Assembly: GCA_964431545.1 (NCBI GenBank)
Contig: CAYSLC010000031.1
Span: 1-34,574, forward strand
Direction: 5' to 3'
DNA: 34,574 nucleotides
Source of the DNA: CAYSLC01 sp964431545
GTDB lineage: Bacteria > Desulfobacterota > Desulfobacteria > Desulfobacterales > JAABSP01
Shown here one piece after another: positions 27,025 to 34,574 of the stretch (position 1 is its first letter; each line of letters opens with the position of its first letter). The translations under genes and the position numbers were made by a program. The notes beneath the pieces were generated by a model. The model made no database searches. It was not told the DNA's origin and worked only from the letters and a program-made list of their open reading frames with translations.

Positions 27025-27513
27025 ATGGCAGGAAGCATTTTTAACCGGCTGTTGTGCAAACTGGCCATGGTGGCGCCGGGCGGCTATACCTTGCGGCCCC
27101 GGCTCCACAGCGCCAGAGGCGTGTCGATCGGCAAAAATGTATGGATCAGTCAATTCGTCTATATCGATGAGGTGCATCCGGAGCACATCACCATCATGGA
27201 CAATGCCACCATCGGCCTCCGGACGACTATTTTTGCCCATTTCTATTCGGAAAATTACGAACCCGGCAAGAAGATCGGCGATGTGGTCATCGGCAAGAAT
27301 GTCTACATCGGTCCTCACTGTGTCATTTTCCATGGGGTCGCCATCGGTGACGGGGCGGTGATCGCGGCAGGATCCATGGTCGCCAAGAGCGTGCCCCCCG
27401 GGGTTCTCTACGGCCCTCCGGCCGGGGCGTCTCTGGCCAGAGTCACCCGCCCCCTGGTGAAAGGCGCCGCTATGAATTATGAAAACTTCCTTCTCGGACT
27501 GCGCCCGCTGTGA
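27025..27513 (+). CDS. Second hexapeptide-repeat acyltransferase
   Basis: This 162-residue protein has left-handed beta-helix repeats (GVSIGKNVWISQFVYID, ITIMDNATIGLRTTIFAHFYSE, VVIGKNVYIGPHCVIFHGVAIGDGAVIAAGSMVAKSVPPGVLYGPPAG). His residues in IFAHFYSE and GPHCVIFHG are candidate catalytic bases, as in maltose/sugar O-acetyltransferases. Being the second acyltransferase in the locus and close to the carrier/adenylation trio, it is the best candidate to pass a carrier-bound acyl group to the sugar; a plain O-acetyltransferase is the alternative. The C-terminal 25 residues (KGAAMNYENFLLG) are unusual for the family. GAGAGGAA precedes ATG 27025. Confidence 0.85.
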   Translation: MAGSIFNRLLCKLAMVAPGGYTLRPRLHSARGVSIGKNVWISQFVYIDEVHPEHITIMDNATIGLRTTIFAHFYSENYEPGKKIGDVVIGKNVYIGPHCVIFHGVAIGDGAVIAAGSMVAKSVPPGVLYGPPAGASLARVTRPLVKGAAMNYENFLLGLRPL

Positions 27514-27523
27514 CCGGACGCCA

Positions 27524-28549
27524 ATGGCATATCGCATGAACACACTGACCGCATATTACCGGTTGAAACCGATCATTCCGAGGCGCTTTCAAGTCTGGAT
27601 GCGAAGGAGAGTGGCCATGAAAAAACGTTTCTTTTCACTGGACAACTGGCCCATTCTGGAAATGGCCGGCGATACGCCGCCCGGTTGGCGGGGATGGCCC
27701 GATGGAAAGCGTTTTGCGATCGTTTTGACCCATGACGTCGATACCGCCCGGGGGCAAGAACGTTGCCTCCAACTGGCAGGCATCGAAACATCGCTGGGCT
27801 TCCGATCCGTTTTCAATTTCGTTCCGGAGCGATACGCCGTTTCCCGGAGACTCCAGGATACCCTGCTCGGCCGGGGATTCGAAATCGGCGTGCATGGCCT
27901 GAACCATGACGGCCGACTGTACCAAACCAGAAAGATCTTTTCCGACCGTGCGGTAAAAATCAACCGTTATTTGAACGTCTGGAATGCAGTGGGCTTCCGA
28001 TCCCCGGCCATGCACCACAATTTGAGCTGGATCGGCGATTTGGATATTGAGTACGATTCTTCGACATTTGATACAGACCCATTCGAGCCCCAGCCCGACG
28101 GTGTTGACACCATATTTCCATTCCTGGTGAACGGAAAAAGGGAACGGCCCCCCTATGTCGAGATGCCCTGCACGATGCCCCAGGATTTCGTGTTGTTCGT
28201 CCTGCTGGGTGAGAAAAGTAACGATTTATGGGAGCAGAAACTGGAATGGATTGCCCGGCGGGGGGGGATGGCGTTGTTGAATACCCATCCGGATTACATG
28301 CACTTTGGTAACGGAAAATCGGGGTTGGAGGAGTACCCCGCGGACCACTACCGGAACTTTCTCACGTATCTGAAAGACCGGTTCGGCGGTGTCTATTGGC
28401 ATCCACTGCCGTATGAATGTGCCCGGTGGTTCTCCCGGAAAGACGATACACTGAAGGCGAGCAGGTCGAATCCCAACCACCGTGGCCGATACGCCCCCTT
28501 TACTGGCCGTGCGGAAACTGAACCCATCGGTCCGCCGACGGTTATGTAG
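27524..28549 (+). CDS. NodB-like polysaccharide deacetylase
   Basis: This enzyme of about 341 residues removes N-acetyl (or O-acetyl) groups from a glycan or glycan precursor. NodB motifs are THDVDT (Asp71, Asp73), GVHGLNHDGR with metal-binding His124 and His128, GFRSPAMHHN, and a late LLNTHPDYMHF. There is no signal peptide: it would act in the cytoplasm on the lipid-linked or nucleotide precursor. The start is uncertain: ATG 27524 or 27536; the in-frame ATG at 27479 lies 35 bases inside the acyltransferase gene. The C-terminal 30 residues are Arg/Pro-rich and probably disordered. Confidence 0.82.
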   Translation: MAYRMNTLTAYYRLKPIIPRRFQVWMRRRVAMKKRFFSLDNWPILEMAGDTPPGWRGWPDGKRFAIVLTHDVDTARGQERCLQLAGIETSLGFRSVFNFVPERYAVSRRLQDTLLGRGFEIGVHGLNHDGRLYQTRKIFSDRAVKINRYLNVWNAVGFRSPAMHHNLSWIGDLDIEYDSSTFDTDPFEPQPDGVDTIFPFLVNGKRERPPYVEMPCTMPQDFVLFVLLGEKSNDLWEQKLEWIARRGGMALLNTHPDYMHFGNGKSGLEEYPADHYRNFLTYLKDRFGGVYWHPLPYECARWFSRKDDTLKASRSNPNHRGRYAPFTGRAETEPIGPPTVM

Positions 28550-28617
28550 ATGATCAGACGGGGTGGATACACCCTGAATTCTCCGAACCCCAACGAAACG
28601 GAAAGTGGAAACAAAAA

Positions 28618-29841
28618 ATGACGCATTTACCCCCGACGGCCTGTTTTGTCCGTCACTGGTATTTCCCTAACGATGTCCGGGTCCTCAAAGAAGCGAAGAC
28701 CCTTCGGGATGCGGGATTCTCCGTGGACGTGATCTGCCTGAGAGACAAGGGACAGAAACCGGTGGAGGAACTGGAGGGCATCACCATTTACCGAATCATG
28801 ACGTCCCACAAGCGGGGATCGATGATCCGGTACCTGTTTGAATACGTTGCGTCGTTCTTCATGATGGCCGCCTTGCTGACGCGATTGCATTTACGCCGCC
28901 GGTACCGGATGATTCAAGTCGTCACCATGCCGGATTTTCTCGTTTTCGCGACCCTTGTTCCCCGGCTCCTGGGCGCCAAAGTGTTGCTGGACATGCAGGA
29001 ACCCATTCCTGAATTATGGATGACCAAATTCGGCTCCTCCGATTCCCTGCCCCTCAACATACAAATCGCCATTGAAAGATGGGCCATCCGGTACGCCGAT
29101 CGGGTCGTGACGGTCAACCGCACCATCCGAAAACGGTTTATCGACAGGGGCGCACCGGCCTGGAAAATCGGCCTTGCCCCCAATGTCCCGGATGAAACCG
29201 TCATCGTCGAAACCGATACGACCCGCTCCAGAACCGGATTTACGCTGATGACCCACGGCACCATCGAACCGCACTACAATCACGATGCCCTGGTGGAAGC
29301 CATGCGGATGCTTCGACATAAAATGAAAGACGCCCGGCTCGTGATCATTGGGGAAGGAAAAAATAAGCCGCGGCTCATCGACATGGTGAACCAATATGAC
29401 TTAAACGATGTAGTGACATTTATCGGTTGGCTCCCATACGCAGAGATTCCGCGGCATATCGCCCGGGCGGATATCGGGGTGATATCGCATCAACCGTCTC
29501 CCTTTGCGGAGTTATGTCAACCCCTTAAATTATTCGATTATGTCGCGCTCAAAACGCCGGTCATTATCCCCCGGTTTGCCGCCATCGAAGAATCGTTCGA
29601 TGATGATTGCGTGCGGTTTATCATACCCGGTGACCCCAATGATTTGATCCGGGCGATCGAGGACCTTTACGAAAATCCATCCAAAAGACAACAACTCGCT
29701 GAAAACGCGTTCAAACGGTACGATACCGAGTTGAAATGGAGACACGCCAAGCGGTCTTATCTGGCGACCGTAGACGCCCTGGCGCCCATCGGCGCGGCGG
29801 ATTTGACAGACGGAATGCCCCTTGAATCACTGCCGGGATAA
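28618..29841 (+). CDS. Glycosyltransferase family 4 (GT-B fold)
   Basis: This is a cytoplasmic retaining glycosyltransferase of 407 residues that adds one sugar to the lipid-linked repeat. The N-terminal half has FPNDVRVLKEAKTLRDAGFSVDVICLRDKG (acceptor domain opening). The C-terminal half has MTHGTIEPHYNHDALVEAM, LVIIGEGKNKPRL, VTFIGWLPYAEIPRHIARADIGV and PSPFAELCQPLKLFDYVALKTPVI, the GT4 nucleotide-sugar site. Segment ~75-95 (YVASFFMMAALL) is a probable membrane-associated helix. The start is ATG 28618, after an A-rich GGAAACAAAAA stretch. The sugar and linkage are not predictable. Confidence 0.9.
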   Translation: MTHLPPTACFVRHWYFPNDVRVLKEAKTLRDAGFSVDVICLRDKGQKPVEELEGITIYRIMTSHKRGSMIRYLFEYVASFFMMAALLTRLHLRRRYRMIQVVTMPDFLVFATLVPRLLGAKVLLDMQEPIPELWMTKFGSSDSLPLNIQIAIERWAIRYADRVVTVNRTIRKRFIDRGAPAWKIGLAPNVPDETVIVETDTTRSRTGFTLMTHGTIEPHYNHDALVEAMRMLRHKMKDARLVIIGEGKNKPRLIDMVNQYDLNDVVTFIGWLPYAEIPRHIARADIGVISHQPSPFAELCQPLKLFDYVALKTPVIIPRFAAIEESFDDDCVRFIIPGDPNDLIRAIEDLYENPSKRQQLAENAFKRYDTELKWRHAKRSYLATVDALAPIGAADLTDGMPLESLPG

Positions 29842-29853
29842 AGGAAATCCATC

Positions 29854-31332
29854 GTGAAACTGAAATCGATCGGCCAGAACGCGCTCATTTACGCCGCGGG
29901 CAATATCGGGTTGAGGGTCTCCTCTTTTCTGATGATACCGTTGTATACCCATTTTTTATCCATGAGCGATTTTGGTCTGCTCTCCACACTGCTGTTGACC
30001 ATCCAGGTGTTGATGATCGTGATGGGTATGGGAACCGCTACTTCCATGGTCCGGTTTGCCCGGGAATATGAGGAGCGGCAGGAAATGGCCGCGTTGATCG
30101 GCAGTATTGTCGTCACTTGTCTCTCGACTTGCCTCTTGATCTCTTCTGTGGTCATTTTTTTCTCGGAAACCCTTTTCCGCCACATCCTTCACACGGATGG
30201 AGTGCGGTTATATGTATCCCTGACTTGCCTGGCCGCCGCTTCACAATCGATTTTTATCGCTACATTGTCATATTTCAGGGCCAGAAATGAAGGCTTGAAA
30301 TTCGCAACAGCCGCCCTGAGCGCGGCGATTATGCTGTTTATGGTCAACTGGGTTTTTCTGGTGGTTTTTGAAATGGGAGTGGCGGGAGTCCTGCTCGCCC
30401 AGATTATCACCTACGGCGGCATGTGGGGGGGAGTGATCGCATGCATTGCATGGAAAACGGGCATATCGGTGAAGATCCAAACACTCTATAAATTGTTCAT
30501 TTTCGGCTTTCCACTCATATTCGCCATGGCAGGCAATATCGCGACGGACACGTCGGCTATCTATTTTCTGAGCTATTTTCACGGGCTCGAGGATGTCGCC
30601 ATTTATTCCCTGGGGTACAAAATCGCATCCATAACAGGAATTGTCTTGATTCTTCCGTTTGAACTTGCCTACGAGCCTTTCGTGTATGCAAATAAAGACC
30701 GCCCGGATATTCAACAGACGATCTCCCGGCTGCTGACGTATCTGATGGTCAGCTTCATTTTCGTGTCCCTGGGCATCGTGTATGTGTTCCGGCCGCTTTT
30801 CCCGTTCATCGCTCCGGAAGCTTATGCCGGAGCCCACCGTGTTGCGATTTTGATGTTCGCGGGGTTTGCGTTTTCAGGATTCAGAGCGGTGGGACAAAGT
30901 TTGCTTCATATCAACAACAAAACCCAGGTCACCGGGGGATCCATCCTCATCATCACTCTGGTGAGCATTCTGTTACACTACCTTCTCATCCCGGTCATGG
31001 GCGTTACAGCGGTCATCATCATTTTTACTATATCGAATTTGGCCATCGGCGCCACTTTGATGATTCTTGGGAATCGTACTTTCCCCGTACCGGTGGAGAA
31101 GCTTCGGATCGCGTTCACCGGTGTGCTCTTTTTCTTCTGCATGTTGCTCAGCTACTATCTGTGGAATCGATCATCGATTCTATTCTATGTGACGCTGCCA
31201 TCCGTTGCTTTGTGCATTCTTGTACTGCTTTATCATACGCCTTTTTTCCAGGAGGATGAAAAAGCCGCCATTCAGGGGCATATGGAACGGTTGACCGCAT
31301 TTATGCGAAACAAACCTGTTGTAAACAACTGA
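29854..31332 (+). CDS. wzx: Wzx-type oligosaccharide flippase
   Basis: This 492-residue integral membrane protein of the polysaccharide transporter family has about 14 predicted helices. The opening LKSIGQNALIYAAGNIGLRVSSFLMIPLYTHFLS.. and the DFGLLS motif after the first helix are typical. It moves the undecaprenyl-diphosphate-linked repeat unit across the inner membrane. GTG start at 29854, with AAAGGAAA about 10 bases upstream; it follows the glycosyltransferase by 12 bases and precedes the polymerase by 12 bases. The symbol is used for the functional type only. Confidence 0.88.
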   Translation: MKLKSIGQNALIYAAGNIGLRVSSFLMIPLYTHFLSMSDFGLLSTLLLTIQVLMIVMGMGTATSMVRFAREYEERQEMAALIGSIVVTCLSTCLLISSVVIFFSETLFRHILHTDGVRLYVSLTCLAAASQSIFIATLSYFRARNEGLKFATAALSAAIMLFMVNWVFLVVFEMGVAGVLLAQIITYGGMWGGVIACIAWKTGISVKIQTLYKLFIFGFPLIFAMAGNIATDTSAIYFLSYFHGLEDVAIYSLGYKIASITGIVLILPFELAYEPFVYANKDRPDIQQTISRLLTYLMVSFIFVSLGIVYVFRPLFPFIAPEAYAGAHRVAILMFAGFAFSGFRAVGQSLLHINNKTQVTGGSILIITLVSILLHYLLIPVMGVTAVIIIFTISNLAIGATLMILGNRTFPVPVEKLRIAFTGVLFFFCMLLSYYLWNRSSILFYVTLPSVALCILVLLYHTPFFQEDEKAAIQGHMERLTAFMRNKPVVNN

Positions 31333-31344
31333 GCATTGATTCCA

Positions 31345-32676
31345 ATGGATACCATGTCCTTATTTTTACTGGCCGGAAACGTCGGGATTCTGGGGCTTGC
31401 AATCGGTTCGCTCTGTTTTAAAAATTTCCGGGTTGCCATTTTCCTGATCGTGCTATCGCCTTTTTTTTCCAACCTGTTTGCCGGCTACGCGCAAACAGAG
31501 AGCCTGGAAGCGGAACCCGTTTTAGGATCATATCTCCGAATCGGCATCCTCGGATTGGTAGCCATTGTGTCTGCATGTTATATCCTGAAAGAGAAGCTGC
31601 CCTATCCTCAATCCGTACCCATTCATTTTATTTTTCTATTGTTGTTCATCGCCATTTCCATCCTATCAACGCTGTATTCCGTTGATCGGCGCTATTCTAT
31701 GATCCGATCGGTCAGCTTTGCCGCCCTGGCATGCTTTCTTTTGGGATGTCACGCCTATTTGAAGAACAATGAAAACCTCCAGCTTCTTTTCAGGACCCTT
31801 TTCGCAGCAATTTGCGCTTTTATTATTGTCAATTACGTAGCGCTTGTCTTTTTTCCGTCCCGGGCATGGTATCCGACCATGCCCAGCCGTTTTCAAGGAT
31901 TTCTGAGCCATCCCAACACGCTCGGCAGTCTGTGCATGCTGTCCTATCCTATCCTGTTTTTGAGGATCAATGAATCTCAAAGAACCGATAAATATTTGGC
32001 TTCTCTGATGCTGGCAATGTGCATTTTCCTGCACGCGCTCAGCGGTTCCAGGGCGTCGATTTTAGCCGCCATCGGCGGCGTCGCTGTGTGGTGGATCGCA
32101 AACAGAAAATACGAAAAGGTGTTTGCCTATCTCCTCATCATCCCGTTGGCACTTTCCATAGTTATTGTTTTTCAGCCTTCCCGGTTTGAGCGTGAAGGCA
32201 ATGAAAATATCGCGGGTTTGAGCGGCCGCACGGAATTCTGGACAAACGTCCTGGTTCTGGTATCGGAAAATCCGATCAAAGGATACGGATACGGAGTCGG
32301 TGGCAAGGTATTCGAAGATCCCCGTTTTTACAGGGAAGGATGGCAGCTGTGGAGCGGCAGCCCGAAAGCTTCTCTCCATCAAGGGTACCTGTCGATCATG
32401 GTGGAAGTCGGATTGATCGCATTCCTCCTCTGGTGTTGTTCATGGGCTGTTGTCCTCTGGCGATGCGCCGGTTTACCGCCTGGAAAATACAAAGGCCTGG
32501 TTCTGTCAACATTATCGATGTGTCTTGTTCTTAATCTGGTTGAAACTTCGATTACAGGCGGAAATTCTATCGTTTCGATTTTTTTCTGGCTGACGTGGGT
32601 GATGGGGGGAAGGCTTCCCTGGCTTTTGCCCCAAGGGACTACACCCTCGCTTGTCTCGTTACAGCCCGTTTCTTGA
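31345..32676 (+). CDS. wzy: Wzy-type polymerase / O-antigen ligase-family membrane protein
   Basis: This 443-residue protein has about 11-12 hydrophobic segments. The large periplasmic loop carries Wzy_C/O-antigen ligase landmarks: SHPNTLGSL, LSGSRASILAAIGG and GRTEFWTNVLVLVSENPIKGYGYG. It links repeat units to long chains in the periplasm; ligase and polymerase share this fold, but the position beside wzx and the wzz-like gene favours polymerase. I chose ATG 31345; a TTG at 31336 in frame is possible. From here to the end, base composition looks more AT-rich than in the operon's first half. A 102-base gap follows. Confidence 0.85.
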   Translation: MDTMSLFLLAGNVGILGLAIGSLCFKNFRVAIFLIVLSPFFSNLFAGYAQTESLEAEPVLGSYLRIGILGLVAIVSACYILKEKLPYPQSVPIHFIFLLLFIAISILSTLYSVDRRYSMIRSVSFAALACFLLGCHAYLKNNENLQLLFRTLFAAICAFIIVNYVALVFFPSRAWYPTMPSRFQGFLSHPNTLGSLCMLSYPILFLRINESQRTDKYLASLMLAMCIFLHALSGSRASILAAIGGVAVWWIANRKYEKVFAYLLIIPLALSIVIVFQPSRFEREGNENIAGLSGRTEFWTNVLVLVSENPIKGYGYGVGGKVFEDPRFYREGWQLWSGSPKASLHQGYLSIMVEVGLIAFLLWCCSWAVVLWRCAGLPPGKYKGLVLSTLSMCLVLNLVETSITGGNSIVSIFFWLTWVMGGRLPWLLPQGTTPSLVSLQPVS

Positions 32677-32778
32677 CATGAACCGTATTTTCCGACAGCA
32701 AAAATTTTTCATACAGGGGCGTTCCGTTGTTCGAACCGCATCGTTCAAAACTTTATTTCGATCGTTTTAGGATCAGCG

Positions 32779-33684
32779 ATGACAGATTTCAGAAATACCG
32801 ATAAACGGAAAGGAAGACCATTGAAGATTACTCCGCAACCATTGATTTTCTATCCTGGAAAAGCGTGTCGTATTTTGATCGGCATCTCAATTTTTCTGCT
32901 GCTCGCCCATATTGCCGCGATGTTTTCTACTTATGCCTTGGAAAAAGACCATCTTTTGGGTTTAGTCCCCCTCTTTGACTTCGATATGGAGAAAAATGTT
33001 CCGACGTTGTTTTCCGTATGCTTGCTGCTGGTAAACTCCGCCCTTTTCGCCGCTGTATGGAATGCCGGTCGCAGAAACAAAATGAGCAGTGGTAGCTGGC
33101 TGTTTCTTTGCGCTGTATTTTTATTCCTGTCAATCGATGAGCTTTCCTCCGTTCACGAGCATTTAAGCGTCGCCCTCAACCTTACATTTCATGCCACTGG
33201 ATTCTTTTACTTTGTCTGGGTGGTTCCCTACGGCATTGCCGTCCTTTTGATTGCTGCCACAGTGATGCCGACCATATGGCGGCTATCAAAACAGATCAGA
33301 TTCTGGTTTGTGTTATCTGCGGTAGTATACGTGAGCGGAGCACTCGGTTTGGAGATGGTAGGCGGCAAATATTTTGAAACCAGCAATACAACATTCGACA
33401 TGGTCTACGTGACGATAACGACAATAGAAGAATCCATGGAAATCGCCGGTCTCATCATATTGGTTTATGCTTTGCTCACGTTACTTCAACATGAATATGG
33501 TGGATTCGCGCTGGTCATGCCGGAGGATCGCGAATTTCAGCACTATCACCACCTGGAGAAGAATCCGTCTGAAGCGAATGGATGGTCTTTTGATATCGAT
33601 AAAAAAGGTGAAAATCATTCAGCCTCAATAAAGGATATGGATTATGGACAGCGCCTATGTGCTCATCACACCGGCCAAGAATGA
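32779..33684 (+). CDS. Six-helix integral membrane protein of unknown function
   Basis: I recognise no named family for this 301-residue protein. Six hydrophobic helices are visible: RILIGISIFLLLAHIAAMF, TLFSVCLLLVNSALFAAVW, WLFLCAVFLFLSIDE, FYFVWVVPYGIAVLLIAA, FWFVLSAVVYVSGALGLEM and EIAGLIILVYALLTLL. Charged residues sit inside or at the edges of helices: FDFDMEKNVPTLFS, LSIDELSSVHEHLS, GLEMVGGKYFE, EESMEIAG. The D-E-H-E and E-E-E pattern recalls an unnamed family of bacterial membrane proteins I have seen near polysaccharide genes. Buried acidic and His residues suggest a metal site or proton path, for instance a membrane hydrolase. The C-terminal 50 residues are polar and cytoplasmic. It overlaps the next gene by 41 bases. 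Confidence 0.75.
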   Translation: MTDFRNTDKRKGRPLKITPQPLIFYPGKACRILIGISIFLLLAHIAAMFSTYALEKDHLLGLVPLFDFDMEKNVPTLFSVCLLLVNSALFAAVWNAGRRNKMSSGSWLFLCAVFLFLSIDELSSVHEHLSVALNLTFHATGFFYFVWVVPYGIAVLLIAATVMPTIWRLSKQIRFWFVLSAVVYVSGALGLEMVGGKYFETSNTTFDMVYVTITTIEESMEIAGLIILVYALLTLLQHEYGGFALVMPEDREFQHYHHLEKNPSEANGWSFDIDKKGENHSASIKDMDYGQRLCAHHTGQE

Positions 33685-34543
33685 AGGCCGGCATATTGAA
33701 AGGTTAATACAAAGCGTTGTTGCGCAAACGGTTCGCCCGGCAAAATGGATCATTGTCAGCGACGGCTCGACCGACGACACTGAGGCCATTGCAGAAATCT
33801 ACCAACAACGCCATGGGTTTATCGATCTTGTCCGGAAGGAGAGTTCTGGCGCCAGGGATTTCAACTCGAAAGTAAAAGCGATCGAACTGGGGTTGACCAG
33901 ATTAGAAGAAATCGAGTACCAGTATATTGGGAATCTGGACGCTGATGCATCTCTCGATCCTGATTACTATGAAACGATCCTGCGACATTTTGGCCGAAAC
34001 AAGCTTCTGGGCATCGCTGCAGGAGCCACCGTCGACGTCATTGACGGCGTGCTCCACAAAACGCTTTCGAGCAGCGACAGCGTTGGCGGGATCGCCCAGT
34101 TCTTCCGCCGGGAATGCTGGGAACAAATCGGGGGGTACTGGCCCATGAGGCTGGGAGGAGAAGACGCCACAGCGGAAATCATGGCCCGCATGAACGGCTG
34201 GGAAGTCAAAAAGATCGAAAAACTGACAGTTTACCATCATCGTGAAATGGGAACGGGTTCCTGGGGGCTTTGGGATCGCAGAATATATCAGGGGCGACAT
34301 TTCTATTCCTTGGGTCACCACCCCCTGTTCTTCGCCTTGAAATGTGTTTATCGGATAAGGGAAAAGCCCTATGTGCTCGGCAGTCTCCTCCTTATGATGG
34401 GGTATTTGTGGGCGTATTTTTGTAGGGAAAGAACCCAAACCCCTCAGAGAGTGGTCAATTTTCTTCAGGCGGAGCAACTGGAAAAGCTTAATTCCATGCT
34501 GAGGATTCGAAGACATCAAAAGCAATCAGTGAAGAGCTGTTAG
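33644..34543 (+). CDS. Glycosyltransferase family 2
   Basis: This is a 299-residue inverting GT-A enzyme. It has LITPAKNEGRHIERLIQSV at the N-terminus, IIVSDGSTDDT (nucleotide binding), NLDADASLDPDYYE (DxD-type metal site), GGYWPMRLGGEDATAEIMARMNGW (the ED catalytic region), and a C-terminal hydrophobic segment (PYVLGSLLLMMGYLWAYFC) that should anchor it to the membrane. ATG 33644 is 41 bases inside the previous gene, with AAAGGAT just upstream, so the two are translationally coupled. The next gene starts one base after the stop. It adds one sugar to the lipid-linked repeat; the donor is unknown. Confidence 0.9.
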   Translation: MDSAYVLITPAKNEGRHIERLIQSVVAQTVRPAKWIIVSDGSTDDTEAIAEIYQQRHGFIDLVRKESSGARDFNSKVKAIELGLTRLEEIEYQYIGNLDADASLDPDYYETILRHFGRNKLLGIAAGATVDVIDGVLHKTLSSSDSVGGIAQFFRRECWEQIGGYWPMRLGGEDATAEIMARMNGWEVKKIEKLTVYHHREMGTGSWGLWDRRIYQGRHFYSLGHHPLFFALKCVYRIREKPYVLGSLLLMMGYLWAYFCRERTQTPQRVVNFLQAEQLEKLNSMLRIRRHQKQSVKSC

Positions 34544-34544
34544 G

Positions 34545-34574
34545 ATGAACGCCGGCCGGGCCGCCATCATTTCT
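34545..34574 (+). CDS. Start of the next exopolysaccharide gene (cut by window edge)
   Basis: ATG 34545 opens a frame of ten codons (MNAGRAAIIS) to the window edge, one base after the stop of the GT2 gene. The tight spacing and same strand suggest the operon continues. AGAGCTGTTAGG upstream gives only a weak ribosome-binding site. Nothing can be said of the product. Confidence 0.5.
   Translation, partial: MNAGRAAIIS

Noticed and set aside
13964..34543. Exosortase A / PEP-CTERM system, suggested by the ExeA-like ATPase and kinase-like gene
   Set aside because: No exosortase gene and no PEP-CTERM protein is visible in the window; the rest is a standard Wzx/Wzy layout.

Overview
The window looks like chromosome of a Gram-negative, moderately high-GC bacterium. 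The style of the regulators, the C25 peptidase and the exopolysaccharide genes suggests a deltaproteobacterium (Desulfobacterota, Desulfosarcina-like). This is inferred from protein style only; there is no rRNA or other marker gene. No tRNA, rRNA or CRISPR array was seen.

Left part (1-9.7 kb), mixed genes: the end of a sensor histidine kinase; a decayed minus-strand stretch made of a frameshifted helical-repeat gene joined to the tail of a transposase; a class-3-type aldehyde dehydrogenase followed 2 nt later by a KAP-family P-loop NTPase; an exported DUF4197 protein; and a large secreted gingipain-like C25 cysteine peptidase with a CARDB domain, a good sigma-70-type promoter and a leader of about 420 nt.

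Middle (9.7-13.9 kb), regulatory: two paralogous PAS + coiled-coil + LuxR-HTH regulators separated by AT-rich palindrome-bearing DNA, then a PilZ c-di-GMP-binding protein just before the polysaccharide genes.

Right part (13.96 kb to the end), one long same-strand exopolysaccharide locus with mostly overlapping or closely spaced genes. It has a Wza-like export lipoprotein, a Wzz/GNVR chain-length protein, an ExeA-like ATPase with a periplasmic LysM-like end, a BY-kinase-like protein whose P-loop has lost its lysine, a stand-alone degenerate GGDEF-like protein, and a priming sugar transferase that carries the same degenerate domain at its N-terminus. Next come three nucleotide-aminosugar genes (Gfo/Idh/MocA dehydrogenase, hexapeptide acyltransferase, DegT aminotransferase), then a free-standing carrier protein, an acyl-CoA-dehydrogenase-like flavoenzyme and a free-standing adenylation enzyme, then an amidohydrolase and a second hexapeptide acyltransferase. 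A polysaccharide deacetylase, a GT4 glycosyltransferase, a Wzx flippase, a Wzy polymerase/ligase, an unnamed six-helix membrane protein, a GT2 glycosyltransferase and the start of one more gene finish the window.

The most interesting proposal is that the adenylation / carrier protein / flavoenzyme trio, which has the composition of the prolyl- to pyrrolyl-carrier-protein cassette of natural-product pathways, makes an unusual carrier-bound acyl group that a hexapeptide transferase places on the amino sugar made by the genes just upstream. The polymer would then be made by a Wzx/Wzy route controlled by c-di-GMP (PilZ, possibly the GGDEF-like domains) and by the paired LuxR regulators.
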